Origin: Gammaproteobacteria bacterium
GTDB lineage: Bacteria; Pseudomonadota; Gammaproteobacteria; UBA6429; Thiohalophilaceae
DNA: 64,000 nt
NCBI GenBank assembly: GCA_029880855.1
Contig: JAOUNS010000001.1
Coordinates: forward strand, 186,001 to 250,000
Direction: 5' to 3'
The notes below the pieces were generated by a model. That model was not told the DNA's origin, did not search any database, and saw only the letters and a list, made by a program, of their open reading frames with translations. Both the position numbers and the translations under genes were made by a program. Shown one piece after another: positions 35,592 to 45,553 of this stretch (the stretch's first letter is position 1; each line of letters starts with the position of its first letter).

Positions 35592-36272
35592 ATGAAGTAC
35601 CTGCTGAGTCTCATTATCCTCCTGATTGCCAACACGGCCGTCGCCTGTGTTATCCCCGAGCCAACCTTTTATAAAATCGATCCCTTTATCGAGGCATATT
35701 ATACTTCCGGTGCGACCTATCTGGATAAAGACGGTTATCGTTCCACCAAAGAGTATCTGGACAAGCGTTTTCCCGGCAACTGGTCATATCAGAAAAATAT
35801 CGTCACCACCAGTGCCCGCAAATTTCCCAACTATGATCTGTTCTATCCCATTACGGTGACTGCCGGCGACAAGGAACTGTGGCCGCAGATCGAAAAACTT
35901 GAATTACTTTTTGTGGTCAGCAATCCGGTTAACCGTCGTGTTTTTCCCTATCCGGTTGTGACGTTCACACTCGATACTTCAGTAGTCAAACAGATCATGT
36001 CCCAGATCAGACTGTTCAGCCCCAAGGCACGACTCTATGTATTGAGCTACCATAAACAAGCTGACGGCAAGACCGATATCCTGGTGACCCGTGCACGTCA
36101 ACTGACACGCTTTCAGGATTGTGGTGGTGAACAATATGCCCCGACCGGGCAAGCAGCCATACAACTTAACAAGCGTGAATGCACAAAACAGTTGAAAGAC
36201 AGCAAGACTCCCCGCGACAATATTCCCGCCTGCCTGCAGCATGACAGGATGACCGCTGAACAACCAGACTGA
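35592..36272 (+). CDS. Secreted hypothetical protein
   Basis: The product has 226 residues with a signal peptide (MKYLLSLIILLIANTAVA) followed at once by Cys19; the lipobox is weak (A-V-A-C), so lipidation is uncertain. The mature protein contains YYTSGATYLDKDGYRSTKEY and a central strand-rich domain. Two further Cys (DCGG, RECTK) near the C-terminus may form a disulfide. I do not recognise the family. It ends 22 bases before the PP2C gene and may share its transcript. Confidence 0.6.
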   Translation: MKYLLSLIILLIANTAVACVIPEPTFYKIDPFIEAYYTSGATYLDKDGYRSTKEYLDKRFPGNWSYQKNIVTTSARKFPNYDLFYPITVTAGDKELWPQIEKLELLFVVSNPVNRRVFPYPVVTFTLDTSVVKQIMSQIRLFSPKARLYVLSYHKQADGKTDILVTRARQLTRFQDCGGEQYAPTGQAAIQLNKRECTKQLKDSKTPRDNIPACLQHDRMTAEQPD

Positions 36273-36294
36273 TCGCCAATAAGGAAAAACAATT

Positions 36295-37056
36295 ATGCAA
36301 TGCCTGCTGCTTGGCAAGGACAGTATAGAGTACGGCAAAGTTCTCCAATCTGATATTGATGACTGTATCAGCATGGCCGTCAGTGTCGGCGCTGACCGCC
36401 ACTCTCCATCACTGATGTTCAAAGGGGATAGCACATTCCTGAACGAAGACGCTGCGCTGGCAATAAAACAGGAACAACACCTGTTAATGGCTGTCGCCGA
36501 CTCCCATTTTGGGTACTGGGCCAGCCACGCCATACTCGAAGGACTGGCAAAACAACAAAGACGAATCGATTCCCCGGCCGTACTCTTCACTGTTCTGCAG
36601 GACATGTGCGGCACACAATATGACATCCGGGAAAATTCAGAAACCACGCTGCTGGTTTTGTGTATGAATATGGATTCCGGTCAGGGCTTTGGGGTCTCGT
36701 TTGGTGACTCCAGTGCCGTCATTCTGAACAGTGACGGATACATACCGCTAAACAGCAAAAATGATCACTATGTCACATTGAACCGGTTTGATTCTCTCAC
36801 TGCCGCGCAAGCTGATATTTTCGAATTTACAGTCTGCCGGGAAGACCTGCTGGTAATGTTTACAGATGGTGTCGATGAATGCCATTACGGTCATCCCAAA
36901 ACCTCTGTTCAGGCCGATCACATAGCGTCTCTCTACCGAAATAACCATCACTGTCATGACTTTGTCAGAGCGCTGGCTGAGCTGGCGCTGCGCGGTGTGG
37001 ACGGCAATCCCGGCGGGCAGGATAATATTGCGATAGCCGCCGCAAAACTGTGCTGA
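36295..37056 (+). CDS. PP2C-type serine/threonine phosphatase
   Basis: The 253-residue protein has the PPM metal-site pattern: N-E51-D52 (FLNEDAAL), D69 in VADSHFG (canonical VADGHGG), D191 in MFTDGVDE and D243 in GGQDNIAIA. All acidic ligands are present although the motifs are diverged. It is soluble, with no sensor domain. It probably removes phosphate from Ser/Thr residues. No Ser/Thr kinase is in the window. It follows the secreted orphan by 22 bases, and an M28 peptidase gene lies 114 bases downstream. Confidence 0.82.
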   Translation: MQCLLLGKDSIEYGKVLQSDIDDCISMAVSVGADRHSPSLMFKGDSTFLNEDAALAIKQEQHLLMAVADSHFGYWASHAILEGLAKQQRRIDSPAVLFTVLQDMCGTQYDIRENSETTLLVLCMNMDSGQGFGVSFGDSSAVILNSDGYIPLNSKNDHYVTLNRFDSLTAAQADIFEFTVCREDLLVMFTDGVDECHYGHPKTSVQADHIASLYRNNHHCHDFVRALAELALRGVDGNPGGQDNIAIAAAKLC

Positions 37057-37170
37057 ATTGCCCCGGTAACGAATACTGTCGGCCGTGTAAAAGAATACCG
37101 GCCTGTCCTGATACTTTTCCGTTGCATTATATGGTATCGTTTTTCCTCTTGCACATTGTCAGGGATCGGT

Positions 37171-38085
37171 ATGTTAAAATTATCCAGCACATCAGGAAAC
37201 AGCAAGGCCAAACAACGAACTGCGCTTGCTGATTTGTTTGCCCTCGTCGATACAGATTATTACAAATCTCTGCTGCACCAAATCGCTATTCCACGCCACT
37301 ATGTCGCCGAACCGGACAACAACCGAAAGATTGCTGACTGGCTTGAAACCGAATTCACGTCATACGGATTAAAGACACGCCGCCAGGGTCAATACGACAA
37401 TATCATCGCATCCCGTCTTGACGATCCCACTCAGGCGCGAGTCTGCATCGGCGCGCATTATGACAGCGTTCCCGGTTGTCCCGGCGCGGATGATAACGGC
37501 AGTGCTGTCGCCGGTATGTTGGGCGCAGCCCGATTACTCAGTCAATGCGGCGATCTGCCCGTCGTCTACGTGGCTTTCAACCGTGAGGAAGACGGTTTTC
37601 TCGGCAGTCTGGATTTTGTGCAAAACTATCTGGCCCCGGCTGATCACAAACTAGAGGTTGCCCATATACTGGAGATGATCGGTTACTGCGATACCCGGCC
37701 CGGCACGCAATCCGTACCTGATGGACTGCCACTGGATCTGGGAGAGTGTGGCGACTTTCTCGGCGTCATTTGTAATGACACCTCCAACCACTTTGCGGAT
37801 GGATTGATTCAGATTGCGGAACAGGATTGCCCGCAACTGCCGGTCAAAACACTACAGGTGTATCAGGGGCTGGAACATCATGTAACGCATCTGTTACGCA
37901 GCGACCATTCGGCATTCTGGCGCAGCGGTTTGCCCGCCACCATGTGGACAGATACATCAGAATTTCGCAACAGCAATTACCACCAGGCCGGTGACACACC
38001 TGACACACTCGACTATGAATATCTGCAAAAAGTCACTGAGCTGCTGGTGTGTCATACCATGGCGGTAGTCGATTATCGGCTTTAA
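37171..38085 (+). CDS. M28-family zinc aminopeptidase
   Basis: The 304-residue product is taken from the ATG at 37171 (AGGGA upstream). The cocatalytic two-zinc site of M28 peptidases is recognisable: H96-x-D98 (GAHYDS), D107 (GADDNGSAVAG), general base E139 with E140 (FNREEDG), D174 and a His in NYHQAGDTPDT. No signal peptide is present, so it is probably cytoplasmic. Family members remove N-terminal residues from peptides or deaminate/cyclise related substrates. It is single, with 245 non-coding bases downstream. Confidence 0.85.
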   Translation: MLKLSSTSGNSKAKQRTALADLFALVDTDYYKSLLHQIAIPRHYVAEPDNNRKIADWLETEFTSYGLKTRRQGQYDNIIASRLDDPTQARVCIGAHYDSVPGCPGADDNGSAVAGMLGAARLLSQCGDLPVVYVAFNREEDGFLGSLDFVQNYLAPADHKLEVAHILEMIGYCDTRPGTQSVPDGLPLDLGECGDFLGVICNDTSNHFADGLIQIAEQDCPQLPVKTLQVYQGLEHHVTHLLRSDHSAFWRSGLPATMWTDTSEFRNSNYHQAGDTPDTLDYEYLQKVTELLVCHTMAVVDYRL

Positions 38086-38330
38086 CGACAGATTCCCTGC
38101 CGATCCCGGATCATTGTTTTATCTGGTCTATAGTGAAGAGAAGGCTCAGACAGCTGATACCATCCCAATCCGCCACAGCCCAACGCCGAAGGTCAGTATC
38201 CGGGAGTTTTTCCGCCCTGCCCGGGTCGGCGGCAAGGATCTGAATATTTTGCTGTGGTTGTTGTGAATTAACTGTTAACCGCCTTGTCATTTGCTACGGA
38301 CCGTCAACGCATGCAAAAACCCGCACCGAC

Positions 38331-38717
38331 ATGATCAGCAACATGCTTAACAAACTTAAGGCCCGGGCAGAAATACTGCGCCTGGATATATATACCCTGT
38401 ACCTTGCAGCGCGACACCCTCATACCCCTTTACTGCCTAAACTGCTGATTGTGCTGGTCGTCGCCTATGCAGCGAGTCCGATTGATCTGATTCCCGATTT
38501 TATTCCCGTTATCGGCTACCTGGATGATCTGTTGCTTCTGCCGGCGGGAATATGGCTGGCCATCCGGCTTGTACCGGCGGAAATTCTGCAAGACTGTCGC
38601 AACAAGGCCTTAACAATGCAGCAACATATTCCGCCAAACTACATTACCGCCGCACTCATCATCGGAATCTGGACAGCGGTGGCCGGGCTTATTACATATC
38701 AGTTGTTTATTCGCTGA
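38331..38717 (+). CDS. DUF1232 (YkvA) family membrane protein
   Basis: The 128-residue protein has the DUF1232 signature SPIDLIPDFIPVIGYLDDLLLLP in the middle, flanked by hydrophobic helices, plus a C-terminal transmembrane segment (ITAALIIGIWTAVAGLITYQLFI). The family is widespread in bacteria and its function is unknown. The start lies at ATG 38331 (MISNMLNKLKAR). The signal peptidase gene follows in the same direction. Confidence 0.85.
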   Translation: MISNMLNKLKARAEILRLDIYTLYLAARHPHTPLLPKLLIVLVVAYAASPIDLIPDFIPVIGYLDDLLLLPAGIWLAIRLVPAEILQDCRNKALTMQQHIPPNYITAALIIGIWTAVAGLITYQLFIR

Positions 38718-38809
38718 TTATCAAACCGGTCATCTCCACATCAGTATTGGAAATGATTTATCGCTTCGTGCTATCTTCAGTGCGGGACAATTACGGCCAT
38801 TACAGAACA

Positions 38810-39634
38810 ATGCAACCAGTCAAAAAAATCTATCCGGTGATTGCAGTACTGTGTAACATGTTTTCCCCCGGCCTCGGCTTTCTCTATCTGGGCCGAATAC
38901 TTCCGGCCATCATAATGCCTGCCATCATGATATTGCCGATTGGTATTATTGCCTGGTTCAATCTGCTGTTTACCCCGGCCGGGTTCTATGTGGCGGGCTG
39001 CCTCACCCTGCTGTGCTGGTTGGCAGGTGTTATATATGCCGCTGTTCTGGCGCGTCGTACGGGCGCCACACCCCGTCGCAGAGTCCAGCGCTGGTATTTC
39101 TATGTGTTATTTGTTATCTGTTCTGCTCTGCTCAGCGAATTGTTGCTACAGAACCGGGGCAACCTGTTTGGTTATGAGACATTCCGAATCCCTTCCGCCT
39201 CAATGGCCGACACCTTGCAGGTGGGTGATTTTGTCATTGCCAGGACGTGGCATTATCGGCATAACGACCCGCAACGCGGTGATTTACTCGTTTTTAATTA
39301 TCCACCGGATCCTTCCATTAAGTATATCAAGCGGGTAATCGGCTTGCCCGGCGACAACATAGTTATCAATAACAACCGGGTATTTATCAATGGCAAGGAA
39401 TACGCTGAACCCTACCTCAAGCCGGCGAATAATACCGGTCTATACCCCCGCGATGGTCGCTTTGTTGTTCCCGCCGATAGCTGGTTTGTTCTGGGTGATA
39501 ATCGGGACAACAGCCGCGACAGTCGATATTGGGGCTATCTGTCACGGGAGCATTTATTTGGCCGTGTCGAGTTTATCTGGATATCCTATTCTAATGGTGT
39601 CCTTTGGGAACGAGTCGGTCTTATACCCCAATAG
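38810..39634 (+). CDS. lepB: Signal peptidase I with N-terminal multi-helix extension
   Basis: The product has 274 residues from ATG 38810; ATG 38753 is an alternative. Residues 1-85 carry three or four membrane helices (MFSPGLGFLYLGRI...) before the usual anchor at 95-112. The catalytic domain has nucleophile Ser131 (IPSASMADTL), general base Lys174 (YIKRVIGLPGD) and the C-terminal GDNRDNSRDSRYWG box. It should cleave signal peptides on the periplasmic face. A housekeeping lepB normally sits with lepA and rnc, so this is likely a second, specialised signal peptidase. A downstream promoter isolates the next gene. Confidence 0.85.
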   Translation: MQPVKKIYPVIAVLCNMFSPGLGFLYLGRILPAIIMPAIMILPIGIIAWFNLLFTPAGFYVAGCLTLLCWLAGVIYAAVLARRTGATPRRRVQRWYFYVLFVICSALLSELLLQNRGNLFGYETFRIPSASMADTLQVGDFVIARTWHYRHNDPQRGDLLVFNYPPDPSIKYIKRVIGLPGDNIVINNNRVFINGKEYAEPYLKPANNTGLYPRDGRFVVPADSWFVLGDNRDNSRDSRYWGYLSREHLFGRVEFIWISYSNGVLWERVGLIPQ

Positions 39635-39691
39635 CCGTTATGTATAAAATATACAGGTTCATGCAATTCGGTGCATTTGGACAATAATCGC

Positions 39692-39720
39692 TTGAACCAC
39701 AAATTGACAAACGTTATAAA
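39692..39720 (+). promoter_or_regulatory. Sigma-70-type promoter
   Basis: TTGAAC (39692-39697) and TATAAA (39715-39720) are separated by exactly 17 bases. The start of the App1-like gene is 63 bases further on, with AAGGAG as ribosome-binding site. Confidence 0.6.
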
Positions 39721-39782
39721 TACAACCAATTGTTGCCCGGATGATGACTGAAGAACAAATACGGCTAAAGGAGAATTGAATC

Positions 39783-40898
39783 ATGCCAACATTAATCAAA
39801 CGGAATCGATTATTCATGGCCGTTTTCCCCATTCTGTTTATCGTCGGCTGTCTGGCCGCCAATCCGGTCCAGTCCGGCGCATCCAACATCAAGCAGGATG
39901 AAACCGTCGAGTTTTTTCGAACCTCCGCCTGGCAAGACAAGACAACCGGACAGTGGCACGTTCCCATTCATGGCTGGATCTATGAACCACAAAACAGCAC
40001 CGTACGGAAAAAAATCTTTGCCACCGTAATGAACAAGAAATTTGATCTGAAGGTTGACGCCGCAAATGAAAAATATTTCGATGAACGGGTCAATTTGTTT
40101 ATTGCCGACAATGAACGCGGCAAGGTGATTTATATAAAGATAGCGGGCAAGACCATTAAACTGCCCGCGTCGGCTCCCAATGGCCATTTTGAGACAGTGA
40201 TTAAACTGGATGAGGCTGCGGTGGCGGCAAATGCAAAAAACAATATTCTGAGTTATTCCGCCGTAACCCGGTCAGGAGAAAAACGCCGTTTTGCCGGTGA
40301 AGTGCTGCTGGTCCCGCCAACCGGCTTTTCGGTAATCAGTGATATTGATGACACCATCAAGGTCTCCTTTATCACAGATACCAAAAAGATGCTGGCGTAT
40401 ACCTTTCTCAGAGAGTTTGAAGCTGCACCGGGTATGCCGCAACTGTATCGGGACTGGCAAAATCACAACACGGCTTTTCACTTCGTCTCATCCAGCCCCT
40501 GGTATCTCTACCCGCCGTTGCGTGACTTCGTCGACAGAAATGCCTTCCCCAAGGCTGCCTTCAGCCTGAAATATGTCAGATTCCGGGATGAAACATTTTT
40601 TAATATGTTTAAGAAAGGTACTGAAACAAAACCTGCGCAGATTGAACCTATCCTGCGTCAATACCCGGACAGAAAATTTATTCTGGTTGGCGACAGCGGC
40701 GAACAGGACCCGGAGGTATACGCCGGGATCTACCGCCGGTTCAGCAAACAAATCATCCGGATATTTATCCGTAACGTGAACAACTCAAAAGACAGTGATG
40801 CACGTTACCGGAAAGTTTTTGCCGGCATCGACAAAAACATCTGGCAGCTGTTCACCGACACACAATACCTGCCGACGACTCCGGAGATCCGGCCTTAA
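39783..40898 (+). CDS. App1-like (DUF2183) phosphatase, probable lipoprotein
   Basis: The product has 371 residues. The N-terminus is a signal sequence with a lipobox (IVGC, Cys23), so it is probably a lipoprotein. The C-terminal domain carries the HAD motif DxDxT (SDIDDTIK, D187-D191) and later YPDRKFILVGDSGEQDPEVY, matching the catalytic domain of App1 phosphatidate phosphatases. The N-terminal domain (WHVPIHGWIYEP) also matches bacterial App1-like proteins. It probably dephosphorylates a lipid or sugar phosphate in the envelope. Its stop interlocks with that of the ODP gene on the other strand (TTAA). Confidence 0.85.
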   Translation: MPTLIKRNRLFMAVFPILFIVGCLAANPVQSGASNIKQDETVEFFRTSAWQDKTTGQWHVPIHGWIYEPQNSTVRKKIFATVMNKKFDLKVDAANEKYFDERVNLFIADNERGKVIYIKIAGKTIKLPASAPNGHFETVIKLDEAAVAANAKNNILSYSAVTRSGEKRRFAGEVLLVPPTGFSVISDIDDTIKVSFITDTKKMLAYTFLREFEAAPGMPQLYRDWQNHNTAFHFVSSSPWYLYPPLRDFVDRNAFPKAAFSLKYVRFRDETFFNMFKKGTETKPAQIEPILRQYPDRKFILVGDSGEQDPEVYAGIYRRFSKQIIRIFIRNVNNSKDSDARYRKVFAGIDKNIWQLFTDTQYLPTTPEIRP

Positions 40899-41632
40899 CC
40901 AAGCAGCCCTACCTGTAATTCACTGAACCAGTTGATAAAGCGCTCGACGTCCTTGCCCTGATAGATCGCGCCGTGTTGCGGGCAAAGCATGTCGATCTCC
41001 AGTTGGCTGACACGCTCACACCAATCCAGTTTGGCGCTGTTTGAACCCATCCAGCGTTGGTGAAACATTTTGCTGTGCCTGATGTGCCGATCAAAGTCTG
41101 TAACAACCAGTCCGTCCTCTCCCGGAGGCAACAAGGCGGCCCCCACATCCCCGCTGAAATAGACTCTGGCTGTCTCATCATAAATATGAAAATTTCCGGC
41201 TGAATGCAGATAGTGGGCGGGTACAAAACGAAGATGAATATTTCCCATCTGAAACTCCTTGCCCTCATCGGGCAAGAGATCAAAGGTTGTATCATTGCCG
41301 CCAAAGTGTGGAATAAAACCACCCCACAACCAACTCAGGAAGCACTTGATCTCATTATTAAATTCCAGCCACAAACTCAGTGATGAGATGATATCCGGGT
41401 CCTGGTGAGAGGCAAATATGTAACGGATTTTTCTCGGATCATACGCCTCACTGATCGCAGAAAATACCGCCGGGAAGATTTCCATGCCGCCCGGGTCTGC
41501 CAATAACGCTTCACCACCGTTGAGTATCAGGTATTCATTAGTATCGATGATATAGTTTGGTTTTTCCGGATCTCGCGCAATCACTCCCCATTTGTGATCG
41601 CCCTGTTCATAAATATATTGTATTTTTTTCAT
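40895..41632 (-). CDS. ODP-type diiron metallo-beta-lactamase-fold protein (putative O2/Fe sensor)
   Basis: The product has 245 residues from the ATG at 41632; the longer frame overlaps the upstream gene. All six diiron ligands of the flavodiiron/ODP fold are visible: H76-x-D78-x-D80 (SHQDPD), H140 (PAHYLHSAGN), D162 (FSGDVGA) and H220 (CPQHG), with spacings like those of flavodiiron proteins. There is no flavodoxin domain. In Treponema denticola an ODP without flavodoxin works as an oxygen/iron sensor with a chemoreceptor homologue. Here the gene just upstream (10-base gap) resembles a chemoreceptor tip, which supports a sensory role. Reduction of O2 or NO cannot be excluded. Confidence 0.82.
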   Translation of the reverse strand: MKKIQYIYEQGDHKWGVIARDPEKPNYIIDTNEYLILNGGEALLADPGGMEIFPAVFSAISEAYDPRKIRYIFASHQDPDIISSLSLWLEFNNEIKCFLSWLWGGFIPHFGGNDTTFDLLPDEGKEFQMGNIHLRFVPAHYLHSAGNFHIYDETARVYFSGDVGAALLPPGEDGLVVTDFDRHIRHSKMFHQRWMGSNSAKLDWCERVSQLEIDMLCPQHGAIYQGKDVERFINWFSELQVGLLG

Positions 41633-41642
41633 ATAGTTTTCA

Positions 41643-42224
41643 TCAGATGATAATTGCCTGGGTACAGGCATGGATATTTTTATCGATACGATAGATTGTC
41701 TCGTCCAATTCGCGAGTCAAATTATCTGCCTTTAAACTTTCTATATCTGAATAGCGCACTTCTATTTTTGTTAAGACCGCAAGTGTTTCCGCCTCACCGA
41801 TCAGCCTGTACGCCCCATCAAGCGCATTTTTGAACAAGTCCTGATCATGTTGCAAAGCCTGCAGAGATTGACTGCTTCGTTCACCGGCTCGGTAACTTTC
41901 ACGAATAAATGCTGCACGGTGATCCGACAGGGCCTTTTCTATCAAGCTGTCATAGCGTGACTGCACTTTATATTTTGCGGCCTTGGCTAACATACTGTTG
42001 GATAACAATGATGCATCAGCCATCTGTTTGTTGAGTTTGTTGCTGAAATCACGAATCAGACCAACCACACGCTCAAAACCGCCTTTATTACGATGGGAAC
42101 GGATCATAAATCTGGCATTGAGTGCGAGGGTGCTAATTCGAGATGAGGTATGAACCACATTTTTCATCGCTTCATTGAGTCTTGAAAATTGGGATAACTC
42201 CAATACATACAATCTGTTTTCCAT
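41643..42224 (-). CDS. Small helical protein resembling a chemoreceptor signalling tip
   Basis: The 193-residue protein is almost wholly alpha-helical and soluble, without membrane helix, HAMP or ligand domain. Residues about 28-64 (SRISTLALNA, then GGFERVVGLIRDF) align by eye with the highly conserved hairpin tip of methyl-accepting proteins (IS.IA.QTNLLALNA...GRGFAVVA.EVR.LA). Its helices are short compared with true receptors. It lies 10 bases upstream of the ODP gene in the same direction, so they are surely co-transcribed. I infer that it is the signalling partner of the diiron protein. Whether it can dock CheA/CheW is uncertain. Confidence 0.55.
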   Translation of the reverse strand: MENRLYVLELSQFSRLNEAMKNVVHTSSRISTLALNARFMIRSHRNKGGFERVVGLIRDFSNKLNKQMADASLLSNSMLAKAAKYKVQSRYDSLIEKALSDHRAAFIRESYRAGERSSQSLQALQHDQDLFKNALDGAYRLIGEAETLAVLTKIEVRYSDIESLKADNLTRELDETIYRIDKNIHACTQAIII

Positions 42225-42521
42225 AAGGGAAGATGCTCAATTTATAAACCAATAATATTTTTTGAATAAGAATATAATTTTTGTTTTTTCTTATCGACTG
42301 AAGGAATTAAAACTTTATAAGGGAAAAAACACATAACCGTACTTTTATACTTATCATCTATACTGAAGCTGACAGGTGCATTTTCAACTGAAATCAGCGC
42401 CGACGATACGCAAAGGCAGGGCGATCCAATGAGGATATTTGATTCTGTCAGACCGACGGTTTGTCTTTACCCTGACTGGTAATTTGTAACGGGAAAATCG
42501 CTATACAGACGAGTTTATGAA

Positions 42522-43271
42522 TCAGCCAATGATGAGTTTCACACCGACAAGCATAGTCACGATCTCAAAACTGCGCTTTATCCAGTGATTACCTTTCTTT
42601 ATCGCCAGATGGGCGCCCAGGTAACCACCCAACAGCGAGCCCAACAACAAGGCCGGCAACCAATCCCATTTAATTTCACCAAGGACACCGAGTGTCAGGG
42701 CGCCACTGCCGTTCCAGAACAAACCAACCATTACCAGTGTATGGGCAATGGCCCGTTGATAATCCATACCAAACCAGCGAATCAGCCAAATTGTGACAAA
42801 CAGGCCGGTACCGGAAGTTAATGAGCCATTCAGTATGCCAATGCTAAAAAGCACCATGCCGCCGATGGTCAGACCAACCGGATCCTCGTGGCGGGGTGTG
42901 TATTGCTGTCCCAGCTCGGGTTGCCGCCATGAGTAAATACCCAAACCGGCCGTCAGAATGCCCAGAGCGAGTTCCGCAACACGATCATTGATGTGCAATA
43001 TGATCCCCGCCCCCAATACCACACCGGGAACACCACAGACGATCATCAACAGGGCGAAGCGCAGATTGAGATTACGTTCGCGAAAATGGCGTAAAGTCGC
43101 GCCAATACCGAGGGCAACGGTTGCCAACTTATGGGTGGCTAGTGCTACACTAAAGGCGAGTCCCAGGAAGATGAGGGCAGGAAGTTGCAACAGCCCGGCA
43201 CCGCCCCCGGCAAATGCAGAAAATGCATTCGCGAGCAACGAAACAATAAACAACAGGATTTGTTCGAACAC
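42522..43271 (-). CDS. TauE/SafE-family membrane transporter
   Basis: This 249-residue protein has about eight helices in two repeats, typical of TauE/SafE (sulfite/organosulfonate exporters). The N-terminal block is FSAFAGGGAGLLQLPALIFLGL and its counterpart is GILNGSLTSGTGLFVTIWLI. It is distinct from the UreH-type protein at 25864. The substrate cannot be assigned; export of sulfite, sulfoacetate or related anions is the family role. About 300 non-coding bases separate it from the chemoreceptor-tip gene. Confidence 0.85.
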   Translation of the reverse strand: MFEQILLFIVSLLANAFSAFAGGGAGLLQLPALIFLGLAFSVALATHKLATVALGIGATLRHFRERNLNLRFALLMIVCGVPGVVLGAGIILHINDRVAELALGILTAGLGIYSWRQPELGQQYTPRHEDPVGLTIGGMVLFSIGILNGSLTSGTGLFVTIWLIRWFGMDYQRAIAHTLVMVGLFWNGSGALTLGVLGEIKWDWLPALLLGSLLGGYLGAHLAIKKGNHWIKRSFEIVTMLVGVKLIIG

Positions 43272-43333
43272 GGTGCTGCCTGTACATGAAGTGTGCGGGT
43301 TATTGTACCGTGATTGAAACGGGAAAGTCAGTT

Positions 43334-43975
43334 ATGCAGATATTTTATATACAAAACAATCGGCTCATCCGCAGTTTTTACATCCTGCTGTTATTCTGTG
43401 CCGGATCGTCTTCAACCGTCATGGCAGCGTCTTCGATCAAGTGCTGGACCAACAAGGACAATGTCCGCGAATGTGGTTCGGTTGTTCCCCCCGAATACTC
43501 CCAACAGCAAATTGAAGAAAAAAATGAACAGGGTATGACCGTCAAGGTTCACAAGGCGGCAAAAAACAAAGAGGAGCTGGAGGAGGAAGCCCGCAAAAAA
43601 GCCGAGGAAGCCAAACAGGCCGAACGCAGAAAACGTGACAAGATACTGCTGATGACATTCACAACTGAGCGCGACCTGCTGATTTCCCGTGAGACCAATC
43701 TCACCGCGATTACCGGGATCATTAATGTCAGCCGGGGGAATGCCAACAATCTGATACAAAATCTGAATAAACTGCGTAAAAAAGCCGGCGATTATGAACG
43801 AGGCGGCAAACAGGCGCCGGACAAACTGGTACAGGATATGGCGGACATAGAAAGCCAGCTGGAAAAACTTGAACGCGCTATCAAAGAAAAAGAGCAGGAA
43901 CGTGCAGAGATGGAAAAAAAGTTTGATGAAGATTTGGCGCGTTTTCGTGAACTGAAAAAAATCAGACCACGCTGA
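43334..43975 (+). CDS. Exported coiled-coil protein, DUF4124-like N-terminus
   Basis: The 213-residue product is taken from the ATG at 43334. A signal peptide (RLIRSFYILLLFCAGSSSTVMA) precedes SIKCWTNKDNVRECGSVVPPEY, which resembles the start of DUF4124 proteins. Residues about 90-115 and 170-205 are strongly charged heptad-like helices (EELEEEARKKAEEAKQAER; LEKLERAIKEKEQERAEMEK). It probably acts as a periplasmic structural or adaptor protein. It ends inside the convergent slmA gene (14-base overlap). Confidence 0.7.
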   Translation: MQIFYIQNNRLIRSFYILLLFCAGSSSTVMAASSIKCWTNKDNVRECGSVVPPEYSQQQIEEKNEQGMTVKVHKAAKNKEELEEEARKKAEEAKQAERRKRDKILLMTFTTERDLLISRETNLTAITGIINVSRGNANNLIQNLNKLRKKAGDYERGGKQAPDKLVQDMADIESQLEKLERAIKEKEQERAEMEKKFDEDLARFRELKKIRPR

Positions 43976-44566
43976 GCAAACCGGCCCTTAACAGGCTCCA
44001 TTGTTCCGGCCATGACCGGGTTGGGGCGCGCCGGAAACCGCTTCTTACGAACTGTTGTATGCGGCCTTCTATCACGGATAACAGCAGATTGGCGACAGCG
44101 CCAACCCGATCACCGCACTGGACTTCGCCGTTCAGCTCACCCTCGCGCAAGACCTGTTTCAGCTGGGTTTCAAGACGTTCATAAAATTGCCCGATGCGGG
44201 TCCGCAGCCGTTCGGTCTCACCGGTCAACACATCACCGGTCATCAACCGACTGATCCCCGGATTGCGTTCCGCAAAGCCCAACACCAGAACCAGAATTTT
44301 GTCACACCGCGCCAGAGCGGCGGGTTCATCATGCAGGATGCGATTGGTCAAACCAAAGATCGTATCCTCGATAAAGTCGATCAAGCCTTCGAACATCCGC
44401 GCCTTGCTGGGAAAATGCCGATACAGCGCCGCCTCGGAGACCCCTACCGCTTTGGCCAGACCGGCGGTGGTGATCCGTTCGCCCGGAGTTTCCTCCAGCT
44501 GGCGCGCCAGCGCCTCCAGGATCTGCTGGGAACGGGAGGGTTTGGTTGGATTATCTGTAACGGCCA

Positions 44567-44567
<1 letters not shown>
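43962..44567 (-). CDS. slmA: Nucleoid occlusion factor SlmA (TetR family)
   Basis: SlmA binds specific chromosomal sites and stops FtsZ from assembling over the nucleoid. The 201-residue product has the TetR-type helix-turn-helix TTAGLAKAVGVSEAALYRHFPSK and the SlmA-specific ligand-free core (FIEDTIFGLTNRILHDE). Its start shares one base with the argB stop (TAATG), so the two are translationally coupled, an order also seen in Pseudomonas-like genomes. No canonical SlmA binding site was spotted nearby. Confidence 0.9.
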
Positions 44568-45490
<923 letters not shown>

Positions 45491-45553
45491 TTAGTATTAC
45501 TTACTGCCGGAAAACGCGCCAGTGGCTGAACACGATATTTCCGGCAGGTATGT

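Noticed and set aside
42225-42521. Possible small gene in the AT-rich gap between the chemoreceptor-tip and TauE genes
   Set aside because: No frame with a ribosome-binding site and protein-like composition; the region is better explained as promoter and leader DNA.
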